NCBI RefSeq assembly: GCF_004683865.2
Contig: NZ_CP038439.1
Location: 908,501 to 972,500 of the forward strand
Length of the DNA stretch: 64,000 nucleotides
Origin: Paracoccus liaowanqingii
GTDB lineage: Bacteria > Pseudomonadota > Alphaproteobacteria > Rhodobacterales > Rhodobacteraceae
Reading direction: 5' to 3'
Under the pieces are notes generated by a model. The model saw only the letters and a list, made by a program, of their open reading frames with translations. It searched no databases and was not told the DNA's origin. The position numbers and the translations under genes are program-made. Positions 44,778-53,168 of this stretch are shown here, piece after piece; the first letter of the stretch is position 1, and every line of letters begins with the position of its first letter.

Positions 44778-45854
44778 ATGAAAACCACCCTGATCCTGTC
44801 GACCGCGCTCAGTGGCCTTGCCTTCGGCGCCACCGCGCAGGAGCTGAACGTTGTCTCGTGGGGCGGCGCCTACGAGGTGAGCCAGGTCGAGGCCTATAAC
44901 AAGCCCTTCACCGCCGAGACGGGCATCACCGTCAACATGATCGCCGCCGACAACCCCGCCACGCCGCTGCGCGCGCAGGTCGAGGCGGGGAATGTCACCG
45001 GCGACGTCTTCGACATCGAGGTCTCGGACGCGATCCGCCTGTGCGACGAGGGCGCGCTGGTCGAGATCGACCCCGCGATGCTGCCCGCCGCCCCCGACGG
45101 CACGCCCGCCGCCGACGACTTCGTGCCCGGCGCGCTGCAGGACTGCGCGGTGGCCAACATCGTCTGGGGCACGGTCATCGCCTACAATACCACCAAGTTC
45201 GAGGGCGAGGCGCCGACCACGGCCGCCGACTTCTTCGACACCGAGACCTATCCCGGCCAGCGCGGCCTGCCGCGCAACCCCAAGCGCACGCTGTACCTGG
45301 CGCTGATCGCCGACGGGGCCGCCGCCGACGAGGTCTATGACCTGTTGGCCACCGACGAGGGCGTCGACCGCGCCTTTGCGAAACTGGACACGATCAAGGA
45401 CCAGACCGTCTGGTGGGAGGCCGGCGCCCAGCCCGTGCAGCTGCTGGCGGATGGCGAGGTCACCATGACCACCGCCTACAATGGCCGCGTCTTTGACGCG
45501 ATGGTGGCCGAGGACCAGCCCTTCGAGATCATCTGGGACGGGCAGTACATGGACATGGACATGTTCGTGATCCCGGTCGATGCCCCGAATCCGGAAGCGG
45601 CGATGGAATACCTGAAGTTCGCCACCGACACGCAGCGGCTGGCCGATCAGGCGCGCTACATCGCCTATGGTCCGGCGCGGATGTCCTCGGCCTCGCTGGT
45701 CGGGCTGTATCAGGACGACGAGACCGAGATGGCGCCGCACATGCCCACCAGCCCCGCGGCGCTGGAGAACGCCGTGCTGGACGACCCGGAATTCTGGGCC
45801 GACCATGCCGCCGAGCTGACCGAGCGGTTCAACAGCTGGCTCGCCTCCTCCTGA
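44778..45854 (+). CDS. ABC transporter substrate-binding protein (PotD-like), paralogue 2
   Basis: A 358-aa periplasmic receptor with signal peptide (ILSTALSGLAFGATAQ). It keeps the paralogue's NVVSWGGAYEVSQVEAYNKPF, CDEGALVEIDPAML, GVDRAFAKLDTIKD, WWEAGAQPVQLLADGEV and ERFNSWLASS. Differences concentrate in the middle (MTTAYNGRVFDAMVAEDQPF against the MAYAFNGRIF version), where a ligand would be contacted, so the pair may serve different substrates with one permease. Preceded by hairpins and followed by another. Confidence 0.86.
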   Translation: MKTTLILSTALSGLAFGATAQELNVVSWGGAYEVSQVEAYNKPFTAETGITVNMIAADNPATPLRAQVEAGNVTGDVFDIEVSDAIRLCDEGALVEIDPAMLPAAPDGTPAADDFVPGALQDCAVANIVWGTVIAYNTTKFEGEAPTTAADFFDTETYPGQRGLPRNPKRTLYLALIADGAAADEVYDLLATDEGVDRAFAKLDTIKDQTVWWEAGAQPVQLLADGEVTMTTAYNGRVFDAMVAEDQPFEIIWDGQYMDMDMFVIPVDAPNPEAAMEYLKFATDTQRLADQARYIAYGPARMSSASLVGLYQDDETEMAPHMPTSPAALENAVLDDPEFWADHAAELTERFNSWLASS

Positions 45855-45862
45855 TCCGAAAC

Positions 45863-45901
45863 GCCGCCGCCCCGTCCGTCGATCGGATCCGGGGTGGCGG
45901 C
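45863..45901 (+). promoter_or_regulatory. Intercistronic hairpin before the permease genes
   Basis: GCCGCCGCCCCG (45863-45874) pairs with CGGGGTGGCGGC (45890-45901) with one mismatch, and an inner TCCG/CGGA stem extends it. It lies between the second binding protein and the permeases, where partial termination is common. Confidence 0.55.
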
Positions 45902-45920
45902 CCTGACTGCCGGGGACGAC

Positions 45921-47222
45921 ATGGCGAACGCCGCACTTGATCCACATGCCGCCATCGCCACCACCGCATCCGGGGTGGGGTCGGGGCTCTTGACCACCGA
46001 GGACGGCAAGCCGCTGGCGCGCGCGCTGGTGCGCAGCCAGCGCCGCGCCCGCAAGCGGGCCTTCCTGCTGGTGCTGCCGCTGCTGGTCTTCATCCTGGTC
46101 ACCTTCGTGGTGCCGATCGGGCAGATGCTGACGCGGTCCTTCCACAATGACGGCTTCTCGGCCAACATGCCGCAGGTCTCGGCGTGGTTCGCCGAAACGG
46201 AGCGCGGCACGCCCCCGGACGAGGCCGCCTGGACGGCCTTGGCCACCGACTTGGTCGCCAGCGCGGATGCGCGCAGCATCGGCGTGGTGGGCACGCGGAT
46301 CAACTATGACATGCCGGGCACGCGGTCGCTGTTCACCTCGACCGGCCGCCAGGTGCGCGGCGGGATGGAGCCGCCCTATCAGGCCAACCTGCTGGAGATC
46401 AACGAGGACTGGGGCGACCCGCGCCTGTGGTCGGTCATGCGCGAGGCCTCGACCCCGCTGACCGCGAACTTCTACCTGGCCTCGATGGACCGCACCCGCG
46501 ACGAGACCGGCGCGATCCAGCAGGTCGAGGAACAGCAGCGCATCTATGCGACGCTGTTCTGGCGCACCTTCTGGCTGTCGGCGGTGATCACCGCCCTGAC
46601 CTTCATCCTGGGCTTTCCCATCGCGCATCTGCTGGCGACGCTGCCGATGCGCCGCTCGAACCTGCTGATGATCCTGGTGCTGCTGCCCTTCTGGACCTCG
46701 CTTCTGGTGCGCACGACCAGCTGGATGGTGCTTCTGCAGCAGCAGGGCGTGGTCAACGACATCCTGGTCTGGCTGGGCGTGATCGGCGGCAGCCAGCGGC
46801 TGCAGATGATCTACAACCAGACCGGCACGATTATCGCGATGACGCATATCCTGCTGCCCTTCATGATCCTGCCGCTGTACTCGGTGATGCGGACGATCAA
46901 CCCGACCTATGTGCGCGCCGCGCGCAGCCTGGGAGCGACCAGCTGGACGGCGTTCCGCCGGGTCTATTTCCCGCAGACCCTGCCGGGACTGGGGGCGGGC
47001 GCGATGCTGGTCTTCATCCTGGCGGTCGGATACTACATCACCCCCGCGCTGGTCGGCGGATCCTCGGGGATGCTGATCTCCAACATGATCGCCCAGCATA
47101 TGACCGGCACGCTGAACTGGTCGATGGCCGCGGCGCTGGCCGCCCTGCTCTTGGGCGCGGTGCTGGTCCTCTACTGGGTCTATGACCGCCTCGTCGGCGT
47201 CGACAACCTGAAACTGGGATAG
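45921..47222 (+). CDS. ABC transporter permease (PotB-like)
   Basis: A 433-aa permease with a long first periplasmic loop (~residues 70-215) that is unusual in size for PotB, and six helices. Conserved regions are WRTFWLSAVITALTFILGFP, LLPFWTSLLVRTTSWMVLL, and the EAA loop in YVRAARSLGATSWTAFRRVYFPQ. The ATG at 45921 follows a GGGGAC site; a GTG at 45894 lies within the hairpin. Works with the following permease and the ATPase. Confidence 0.88.
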   Translation: MANAALDPHAAIATTASGVGSGLLTTEDGKPLARALVRSQRRARKRAFLLVLPLLVFILVTFVVPIGQMLTRSFHNDGFSANMPQVSAWFAETERGTPPDEAAWTALATDLVASADARSIGVVGTRINYDMPGTRSLFTSTGRQVRGGMEPPYQANLLEINEDWGDPRLWSVMREASTPLTANFYLASMDRTRDETGAIQQVEEQQRIYATLFWRTFWLSAVITALTFILGFPIAHLLATLPMRRSNLLMILVLLPFWTSLLVRTTSWMVLLQQQGVVNDILVWLGVIGGSQRLQMIYNQTGTIIAMTHILLPFMILPLYSVMRTINPTYVRAARSLGATSWTAFRRVYFPQTLPGLGAGAMLVFILAVGYYITPALVGGSSGMLISNMIAQHMTGTLNWSMAAALAALLLGAVLVLYWVYDRLVGVDNLKLG

Positions 47223-47226
47223 GCGA

Positions 47227-48177
47227 ATGGCACTTCCAAGCTATGCATCACCGCTGGAGCGCGTCTGGCATTACGCCTATCTGGCCGGCTGCGCGGCGAT
47301 CTTCTTCTTCCTCATCGCGCCCATCGTGGTCATCATCCCGCTGAGCTTCAACGCCGAGCCCTATTTCACCTTCACCGACCGGATGCTGGAGTTCGACCCC
47401 GAGGGCTACAGCACCCGCTGGTATTCCAGCCTGCTGACCTTCGGCATGCAGGACCCCGAGGCCACGGGCTGGGCCTTCTGGTCGGATGCCTGGGCCAATG
47501 CGAACTGGGTCAAGGCAGCCAAGAACTCGATCATCATCGGGGTCTGCTCGACCATCGTGGCGACCGGGCTGGGGACGCTGGCGGCGCTTGGCCTGTCGCG
47601 CCCCGAGATGCCCTATCGCCGGGCGATCATGGCGATCCTGATCTCTCCGATGATCGTGCCGCTGATCATCACCGCGACGGGGATGTTCTTCTTCTATTCG
47701 AACCCCTGCGAGCTGCTGACCCTGGTGGGTCTGGATCCGCAATGCGGGCGGCTGGCGGGCAGCTATCTGGGGGTGATCCTGGCCCATGCGACCTTGGGCA
47801 TCCCCTTCGTCATCATCACCGTGACCGCGACGCTGGTGGGGTTCGACCAGTCGCTGAACCGCGCGGCGGCCAGCCTGGGGGCCAATCCGCGCACGACCTT
47901 CTTCAAGGTGACCATGCCCCTGATCCTGCCGGGCGTGGTGTCGGGGGCGCTGTTCGCCTTCGTCACCTCGTTCGACGAGGTGGTGGCGGTGCTGTTCATC
48001 GCCGGCCCCGATCAGCAGACCATCCCCCGCCAGATGTGGAACGGCATCCGCGAGCAGATCAGCCCGGCCATCCTTGCGGTGGCCACGCTGCTGGTGATCT
48101 TCTCGATCGCGCTTCTGACCACGGTCGAGCTGCTGCGCCGCCGGTCCGAGCGCATCCGGGGCGTCACGCCGCGATGA
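47227..48177 (+). CDS. ABC transporter permease (PotC-like)
   Basis: A 316-aa permease with six helices. Shows FFFLIAPIVVIIPLSFNAEPYF, GTLAALGLSRPEMPYRRAIM, and the coupling loop SLNRAAASLGANPRTTFFKVTMP. It begins 4 bp after the PotB-like gene and overlaps the hemerythrin-like gene by 4 bases. Completes the polyamine-type importer. Confidence 0.88.
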   Translation: MALPSYASPLERVWHYAYLAGCAAIFFFLIAPIVVIIPLSFNAEPYFTFTDRMLEFDPEGYSTRWYSSLLTFGMQDPEATGWAFWSDAWANANWVKAAKNSIIIGVCSTIVATGLGTLAALGLSRPEMPYRRAIMAILISPMIVPLIITATGMFFFYSNPCELLTLVGLDPQCGRLAGSYLGVILAHATLGIPFVIITVTATLVGFDQSLNRAAASLGANPRTTFFKVTMPLILPGVVSGALFAFVTSFDEVVAVLFIAGPDQQTIPRQMWNGIREQISPAILAVATLLVIFSIALLTTVELLRRRSERIRGVTPR

Positions 48178-48758
48178 CCGAGGCGACGCGCGGGCCGATG
48201 ACCTTGGACGAGCTGGAGGACGCGGCGGCGCGTCCTGCCCCGCCCGCCTATCCGGCGATCACCCGGGCCGAGCGCGCGCATGGCCGCCGCCTGGCCGCCA
48301 TCCACGACATGTACCGGGCCGAATTGGACGGGGTTGCGCGCCTTCTGTCCCAGATCCGGGCGCGCGTGGCCCAGCCCGGGGAACTGGCGCCCGCGCTGGC
48401 GGGCACGCAGCTGGCGCGCAATATGGCGATGTTCGGCACCGCCTGCGGGCGCGATTGCGCGCTGCTGCAGAACCATCACGACATCGAGGAGCAGTGGATG
48501 TTCCCCGCGCTGTCCTCGGCCGGGGGGGCGGCGCTGGCCCCGGTGATCGCGCGGCTGATGGCCGAGCATCGGCTGATCCACGCGCTGATCGGCGATCTGC
48601 ACCAAGCCGCCGAGGCGCTGGTCGCGGATCCCGGCGCGGCGGCCTTTGCCCGCTGCGCCGAGGGCTTTGCGGCGCTGGACCGGGCCATCCGGTCGCATTT
48701 CGGATATGAGGAGACGGTGCTGGAGGAGCCCCTGGGGGCGTTGCGGGTGCCGATCTGA
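48174..48758 (+). CDS. Hemerythrin-like domain protein
   Basis: A 194-aa helical protein. Metal-ligand pattern: NHHDIEEQWMFPAL (H-HD-x2-E), LMAEHRLIHALI (E-H-x3-H) and IRSHFGYEETVLEEPL (H-x3-E). Such proteins bind a di-iron centre and sense or carry oxygen or NO. It overlaps the PotC-like gene by 4 bases, so it is co-transcribed with the ABC operon; any functional link is unclear. A repeat element follows its stop. Confidence 0.78.
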   Translation: MTEATRGPMTLDELEDAAARPAPPAYPAITRAERAHGRRLAAIHDMYRAELDGVARLLSQIRARVAQPGELAPALAGTQLARNMAMFGTACGRDCALLQNHHDIEEQWMFPALSSAGGAALAPVIARLMAEHRLIHALIGDLHQAAEALVADPGAAAFARCAEGFAALDRAIRSHFGYEETVLEEPLGALRVPI

Positions 48759-48872
48759 GGGGGTCCTTGCGTCCCGCGACGGCGGGGGGCCAGCCCCGTC
48801 GCCGGCTGGTCCTCGGACCAGTGGCGCACCAGCCGGCGACCCCCCGGGATATTTTCGCCAAGATGAAAGGCG
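48759..48872 (+). repeat. Dispersed intergenic repeat element with large palindrome
   Basis: A perfect 13-bp inverted repeat GTCGCCGGCTGGT (48798-48810) / ACCAGCCGGCGAC (48828-48840) with a 17-base loop holding GTCCTCGGACCAG. It is followed at once by CCCCCGGGATATTTTCGCC and AAGATGAAAG. The same ending recurs at 32012-32040, 55060-55083 and 61672-61690, and the 61.6-kb copy also shares the TCCTCGGACCAGG/GCCGGCGACC segment. Confidence 0.75.
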
Positions 48873-48879
48873 TTTCGGG

Positions 48880-49824
48880 TCAGGGCAGGATCGCGAGCCA
48901 CATCCAGATCGTCAGGGTCGAGAGGGCGGTGGCGATCAGGACGCTGGAGGCGGCGACGCGGCGGGCGGCGCCGTAGATGTTGGCGAAGAGATAGGCGTTC
49001 ACGCCCGGCGCCATCGACGCGGTCAGCACCGCCGAGCGCATCCCGTCGCGGTCGAGGCCCAGGAGGTGGCCGGTGGCGAAGGTGATGGCGGGATGGAGGA
49101 CCAGCGCGCAGGCGCAGCAGAGCGCGATGGCCCCCATGTCGCCCTCGGGACGGTAGCGGAAGAGGACGCCCCCCAGCCCGAAGAGCGCCGCCGGCAGGGC
49201 CGAGCGCGCGATCATGTCGGCCGCGTCCCAGACCCCCTGCGGCAGCACCAGCCCCGCCTGCGTCAGCAGGTTGATGGTCAGGCCCGACAGGATGCCGATG
49301 ACCAGCGCGGTGCGCAGCACGCCGGACAGGGCGCGCAGCGAGATGCGCCCGACCGACAGGCCCGAGCCGCGGGCGCGGGTGAACTCCATCACCGTGATCC
49401 CGAAAGTGTAGAGCAGCGGCGAATGCAGGGCGATGATCGCCCAGTTGCCGTCCAGCGCCTCGGGCCCGTAGGCGCGTTCGGTGATCGGGATGCCCAAGAG
49501 CAGGCTGTTCGAGAAGAGGCAGACGAAGCCGATCGCCACGCAATCCATCGGCGGCCGGTGGAACAGGTAGCGCGCCCCCGCCCAGCCCAGCCCGAAGCCC
49601 GCGAAGGCGCCCAGATAGAAGGGGATCAGCAGCTGCGCGCGGAACTCGGTCCCCAGGTCCAGACGGGACATCGACACGCAGAGCAGCATCGGCACGGCGA
49701 AGTTCTGGGCATAGCTCATCAGCCCGTCCACGGCGGTCGGGCCGAACCAGCCGCGCCACGCGACCAGATAGCCGAACCCCACCACCAGGAAGATCGGCAG
49801 GATGATCGTGAAGAGCGCGCTCAT
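48880..49824 (-). CDS. AEC-family transporter (auxin efflux carrier superfamily)
   Basis: A 314-aa polytopic protein with ten predicted helices, starting LFTIILPIFLVVGFGYLVAW. Family features include GLMSYAQNFAVPMLLCVSMS, CLFSNSLLLGIPITERAYGPEA, and IARSALPAALFGLGGVL, with the C-terminal half ending in TASMAPGVNAYLFANIYG. Bacterial members export malate, malonate or similar anions; substrate unknown. It overlaps the MBL-fold gene by 4 bases. Confidence 0.85.
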   Translation of the reverse strand: MSALFTIILPIFLVVGFGYLVAWRGWFGPTAVDGLMSYAQNFAVPMLLCVSMSRLDLGTEFRAQLLIPFYLGAFAGFGLGWAGARYLFHRPPMDCVAIGFVCLFSNSLLLGIPITERAYGPEALDGNWAIIALHSPLLYTFGITVMEFTRARGSGLSVGRISLRALSGVLRTALVIGILSGLTINLLTQAGLVLPQGVWDAADMIARSALPAALFGLGGVLFRYRPEGDMGAIALCCACALVLHPAITFATGHLLGLDRDGMRSAVLTASMAPGVNAYLFANIYGAARRVAASSVLIATALSTLTIWMWLAILP

Positions 49825-50651
49825 GCGGCGGGGGGAAGGTCGGGGGTCAGGGCGGTGGTGACGATCTGCAGCCCGTCATGGGCGGGGGTGACATGGGCGG
49901 GCGTCGTGGCAGCGATGGTGGCGTAGTCCATCTCGATATGCATGTTGGTCAGGATGGCCCGCGGGCTGCGCGAGCGGGCGATCCAGTCCAGGGCCAGCGC
50001 CAGATGGGCGTGGCTGGGATGGGGCTGGGGGCGCAGCGCGTCGCAGATGAAGACCGGCGCATCCTGGATCAGCGGCCAGGCGGCCTCGGGGATGGCCGAG
50101 ACGTCGGGCAGGTAGACGAGGCCGCCGATGCGGAAGCCCAGGGCCGTGATCTCTCCGTGCTGGACGCGGAAGGGGATCAGGGCGACGGGGCCGCCGGGGC
50201 CGTCGACGGTGATGCGCCCGGTGATCGGGTGCAGCGCGCAGATGGGGGGGTACTGGCTGCCCTCGGGCGTCTCGAAGACATAGCCGAAGCGGGTGGTCAG
50301 CGCATGGGCCGTGGGCGCGTCGGCATGGATCGGCAGGATGCGGCGGGCATTGAAGACCATCTGGCGCAGGTCGTCGATGCCGTGGACATGATCGGCATGG
50401 GCATGGGTGTAGACGACCGCGTCCAGCACCGCCACGTCGGCATCCAGCATCTGCGGCACCAGGTCGGGGCCGGTGTCGATCAGCACCCGCGTGGTGCCGC
50501 CGGGGCCGTCGCGCTCAACCAGCAGCGAACAGCGGCGGCGGCGGTTGCGGGGGTTGGCGGGGTCGCACTCGCCCCACCGGTTGCCAAGGCGGGGCACGCC
50601 GCCCGAGGATCCGCAGCCCAGGATGGTGGCGCGCAGCGTCGGGCCGCTCAC
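49821..50651 (-). CDS. MBL-fold metallohydrolase (PhnP-like)
   Basis: A 276-aa metallo-beta-lactamase fold phosphodiesterase-like enzyme. It starts ATILGCGSSGGVPRLGN, has RVLIDTGPDLVPQML, the metal site THAHADHVHGIDDLR (H-x-H-x-D-H), further His in VQHGEITALGFRIG, D in LPDVSAIPE and a late NMHIEMDY. PhnP hydrolyses cyclic ribose phosphates; in this position, after tatD, its role is often unknown. It overlaps tatD by 4 bases. Confidence 0.87.
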   Translation of the reverse strand: MSGPTLRATILGCGSSGGVPRLGNRWGECDPANPRNRRRRCSLLVERDGPGGTTRVLIDTGPDLVPQMLDADVAVLDAVVYTHAHADHVHGIDDLRQMVFNARRILPIHADAPTAHALTTRFGYVFETPEGSQYPPICALHPITGRITVDGPGGPVALIPFRVQHGEITALGFRIGGLVYLPDVSAIPEAAWPLIQDAPVFICDALRPQPHPSHAHLALALDWIARSRSPRAILTNMHIEMDYATIAATTPAHVTPAHDGLQIVTTALTPDLPPAA

Positions 50652-51445
50652 CGGGCGGCCTTGGCAAAGAGGCGGTCGAAATTCGCCTCGGTCCGGGCCG
50701 CGAAGTCGGGCAGGTCCAGCCCGAAGACCTGCGCGCCGACGGCGGCGGTATGGGCGACATAGGCGGGTTCGTTGCGGCGCCCGCGATGGGGGGGCGGGGC
50801 CAGGTAGGGGCTGTCGGTTTCGACCAGGATCCGGTCCAGCGGCGCGGCCTTGAAGATGTCGCGCAGGTCGGACGACCGCGGGAAGGCCGCGATGCCCGAC
50901 ATGGACAGGTAGAAGCCCAGATCCAGCGCCGCCTCGGCCAAAGCGGGCGACGAGCTGAAGCAGTGCATCACGCAGCCGAAGGCGCCCGCGCGGTGCTCCT
51001 CGGTCAGGATGCGGGCCATGTCTTCATCCGCGTCGCGGGCATGGATGATCAGCGGCAGGCCGGTCACGCGCGCGGCCTCGATATGGATGTGCAGGCTGTC
51101 CTGCTGCAGGGCGGCCGTCTCGGCGGTGTAGTGATAGTCGAGGCCCGTCTCGCCGATGGCCACGAACTTGGGATGATCAGCCAGGGCCACCAGCTGGTCC
51201 AGCGTCGCCATCGGCTCGTCGGCCACGCTCATCGGGTGGGTGCCGGCGGCGTAGAAGACGCCCGCATGCGCCTCGGCCAGCGCGCGGACCTGCGGTTCCT
51301 GGCGCAGCCTGGTGCAGATGGTGACCATGCGGGTCACGCCCGCCGCATGGGCACGGGCGATCAGCGCGTCATGCTCGCCCTCGAAATCGGGGAAATCCAG
51401 ATGGCAATGGCTGTCGGTCAGCGACAGGGGGGTCGCGTCGTGCAT
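50648..51445 (-). CDS. tatD: TatD family DNase
   Basis: A 265-aa metal-dependent TIM-barrel hydrolase with 3'-5' exonuclease activity in the family. Metal ligands: DSHCHLDFPDFEGEHD at the N-terminus, FVAIGETGLDYHY (Glu), LIIHARDADED (His), CVMHCFSSSPALAE (His) and VETDSPYLAP (Asp). Part of the conserved alphaproteobacterial tmk-holB-tatD-MBL run. Confidence 0.93.
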   Translation of the reverse strand: MHDATPLSLTDSHCHLDFPDFEGEHDALIARAHAAGVTRMVTICTRLRQEPQVRALAEAHAGVFYAAGTHPMSVADEPMATLDQLVALADHPKFVAIGETGLDYHYTAETAALQQDSLHIHIEAARVTGLPLIIHARDADEDMARILTEEHRAGAFGCVMHCFSSSPALAEAALDLGFYLSMSGIAAFPRSSDLRDIFKAAPLDRILVETDSPYLAPPPHRGRRNEPAYVAHTAAVGAQVFGLDLPDFAARTEANFDRLFAKAAR

Positions 51446-51448
51446 CGT

Positions 51449-52560
51449 TCATCCCTTGTGCGGCAGCGCGGCCTGGGCTGGCGGCAGCTGCGCCAGATCC
51501 AGGACCATATCCATCACCAGCGCGGCAGGGTCAAGGTTGACCGCCCGCCCCGTGCGGGCGCGCGCCGACAGGCGGGCCTGCGCCTCGGCCCAGATGCGGG
51601 CGGCGCGGTCGTCGGGGGACAGCCGCGCCATCAGCGCGCCCTCGCCCTTCGCGGCCTGCGGCAGGGGGGCGCCCATCAGCCCGGCGCGCGCCATGCGCGT
51701 GAGGAAGCGGTCCAGCACGGTGATGGTCAGATCGAAGGGGTCGCCCTCGGCGCCCGCCCGCCCCGCCGCCGCGTCGGCAAAGCGCACGGCGGCCAGCCGG
51801 TCCATCCGGGGCAGGGTGGCGAACAGGTCGACCAGATCCTGATAGCGGTCCAGCCCCCCTGGCCCGCCAGCCGCAGCGCCTCTCCGACCGAGCCCCCCGA
51901 CAGCGCGGCCAGAGCCTCTGCATCCTCGTCGATGCCCATGTCCGACAGGATCCCCGCCATCTGGCGCGGGGCCAGCGGCGACAGGCGCAGCGTCCGGCAG
52001 CGCGAGCGGATGGTGGGCAGAAGGCCCGCGGGCTGATGCGCGATCATCAGGATCAGCGCGTCTTTGGGCGGTTCCTCCAGCACCTTCAGCAGGGCATTGG
52101 CGGCGGCGGTGTTCATGTCGTCGGCGGCATCGATGATGGCCACGCGGCGGCCGCCCTCCGCCGCCGAGAGGTGGAAGAAGGACAGCAGGCGCCGGATCTC
52201 GTCCACGGTGATCTCGGCCCGCAGGCGCCCGGCCTTGTCGTCCCAAGGGCGGCGGATCAGCTGCAGGCGCGGCTCGGACAGGGCCTTGATGCGCCGCGCC
52301 TCGGGCCCCTCGCGTTCGACCGACAGATGGGCGCTGTCGGCCCCGGCCAGAAGCCAGCGCGCGATGGCCCAGGCCAGGGTCGCCTTGCCCACGCCGCGCG
52401 GCCCGGTCAAGAGCCAGGCGTGGTGCAGCCGACCGCCGCGCGCGGCCTCGGTGAAGGCGGCGATGGCCGCGTCCTGGCCGATGACGCGGGAGGCGTGGCG
52501 CGGATGAGGCGCGCCGGGCACGCGGTCGGGTTCGGGAATGTCGGGGGCGTCTGTCTTCAT
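51449..52560 (-). pseudogene. holB: DNA polymerase III subunit delta', apparent -1 frameshift
   Basis: Clamp-loader subunit of the replicase, normally essential. First frame: VIGQDAAIAAFTEAARGGRLHHAW, Walker-like GPRGVGKATLAWAIARWLL, SFFHLSAAEGGRRVAIIDAADDMN, NALLKVLEEPPKDALILMI and SRCRTLRLSPL, up to GEALRLAGQGG. The family then continues in a second frame with LDRYQDLVDLFATLPRMD to the end. The break falls at six C in a row on the plus strand (51854-51859); seven restores a single ~370-aa protein. A sequencing homopolymer error is far more likely than true loss of an essential gene. Confidence 0.85.
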
Positions 52561-52571
52561 GGGAACGGGCG

Positions 52572-53168
52572 TCACAGGGCCAGGCGGATGCGGGCGGCGA
52601 CCTGCGCGGGCGTCCCCGTGCCGTCGATCAGGCGGACCCGGTCGGGATATTCCCGGGCCAGCGCGCGAAACCCGGTGGCGAGGCGTTCCTGAAACCCCAA
52701 CCCCAGGCTTTCGAAGCGGTCCTCGGCCCCGCCGCGTGCCGCGCCGCGCTGCAACCCGGTGGCGGGGTCGATGTCGATGACGAAGCTGCGGTCGGGCTCG
52801 ATCCCGATCATCAGCCCGTGCAGCCGGTCGACCAGATCCCGCAGGTCGCCGCGCGCGGCGCCCTGATAGACGCGGGTGCTGTCGGCGAAGCGGTCGGTGA
52901 CGACCGTGTGGCCCGCCGCCAGCGCGGGGCGGATGGTGCGCTCCAGATGATCGCGGCGGGCGGCGGTGAAGAGCAGGCATTCCGTCTCGGGCGACCAGCG
53001 TTCGCCCGCGCCCTCGACCAGCAGGCGGCGGATCTCCTCGGCGCCGGGGCTGCCGCCGGGCTCGCGGGTCAGCACGACCTCGCGGCCCTCGGCGCGCAAG
53101 GCCTCGGCCAGAAGCCGGGCCTGGGTGGACTTGCCGCAGCCGTCGATGCCTTCGAAGCTGATCAGCAT
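52572..53168 (-). CDS. tmk: Thymidylate kinase
   Basis: A 198-aa P-loop kinase that makes dTDP from dTMP. It has FEGIDGCGKSTQARLLAEAL, REPGGSPGAEEIRRLLVEG, the DRFADSTRVYQGAARG segment and a short lid (QRGAARGGAEDRFESLG) rich in Arg. Its ATG overlaps the carboxypeptidase stop by one base (TGATG). Functions with ThyX upstream in dTTP synthesis. Confidence 0.95.
   Translation of the reverse strand: MLISFEGIDGCGKSTQARLLAEALRAEGREVVLTREPGGSPGAEEIRRLLVEGAGERWSPETECLLFTAARRDHLERTIRPALAAGHTVVTDRFADSTRVYQGAARGDLRDLVDRLHGLMIGIEPDRSFVIDIDPATGLQRGAARGGAEDRFESLGLGFQERLATGFRALAREYPDRVRLIDGTGTPAQVAARIRLAL

Noticed and set aside
43401-47099. A 1232-codon minus-strand open frame across the ABC operon
   Set aside because: It runs antisense to five clear transport genes, has the Gly/Arg/His-rich composition of a high-GC shadow frame, no ribosome site, and repeats itself only because the two receptor genes are paralogues.
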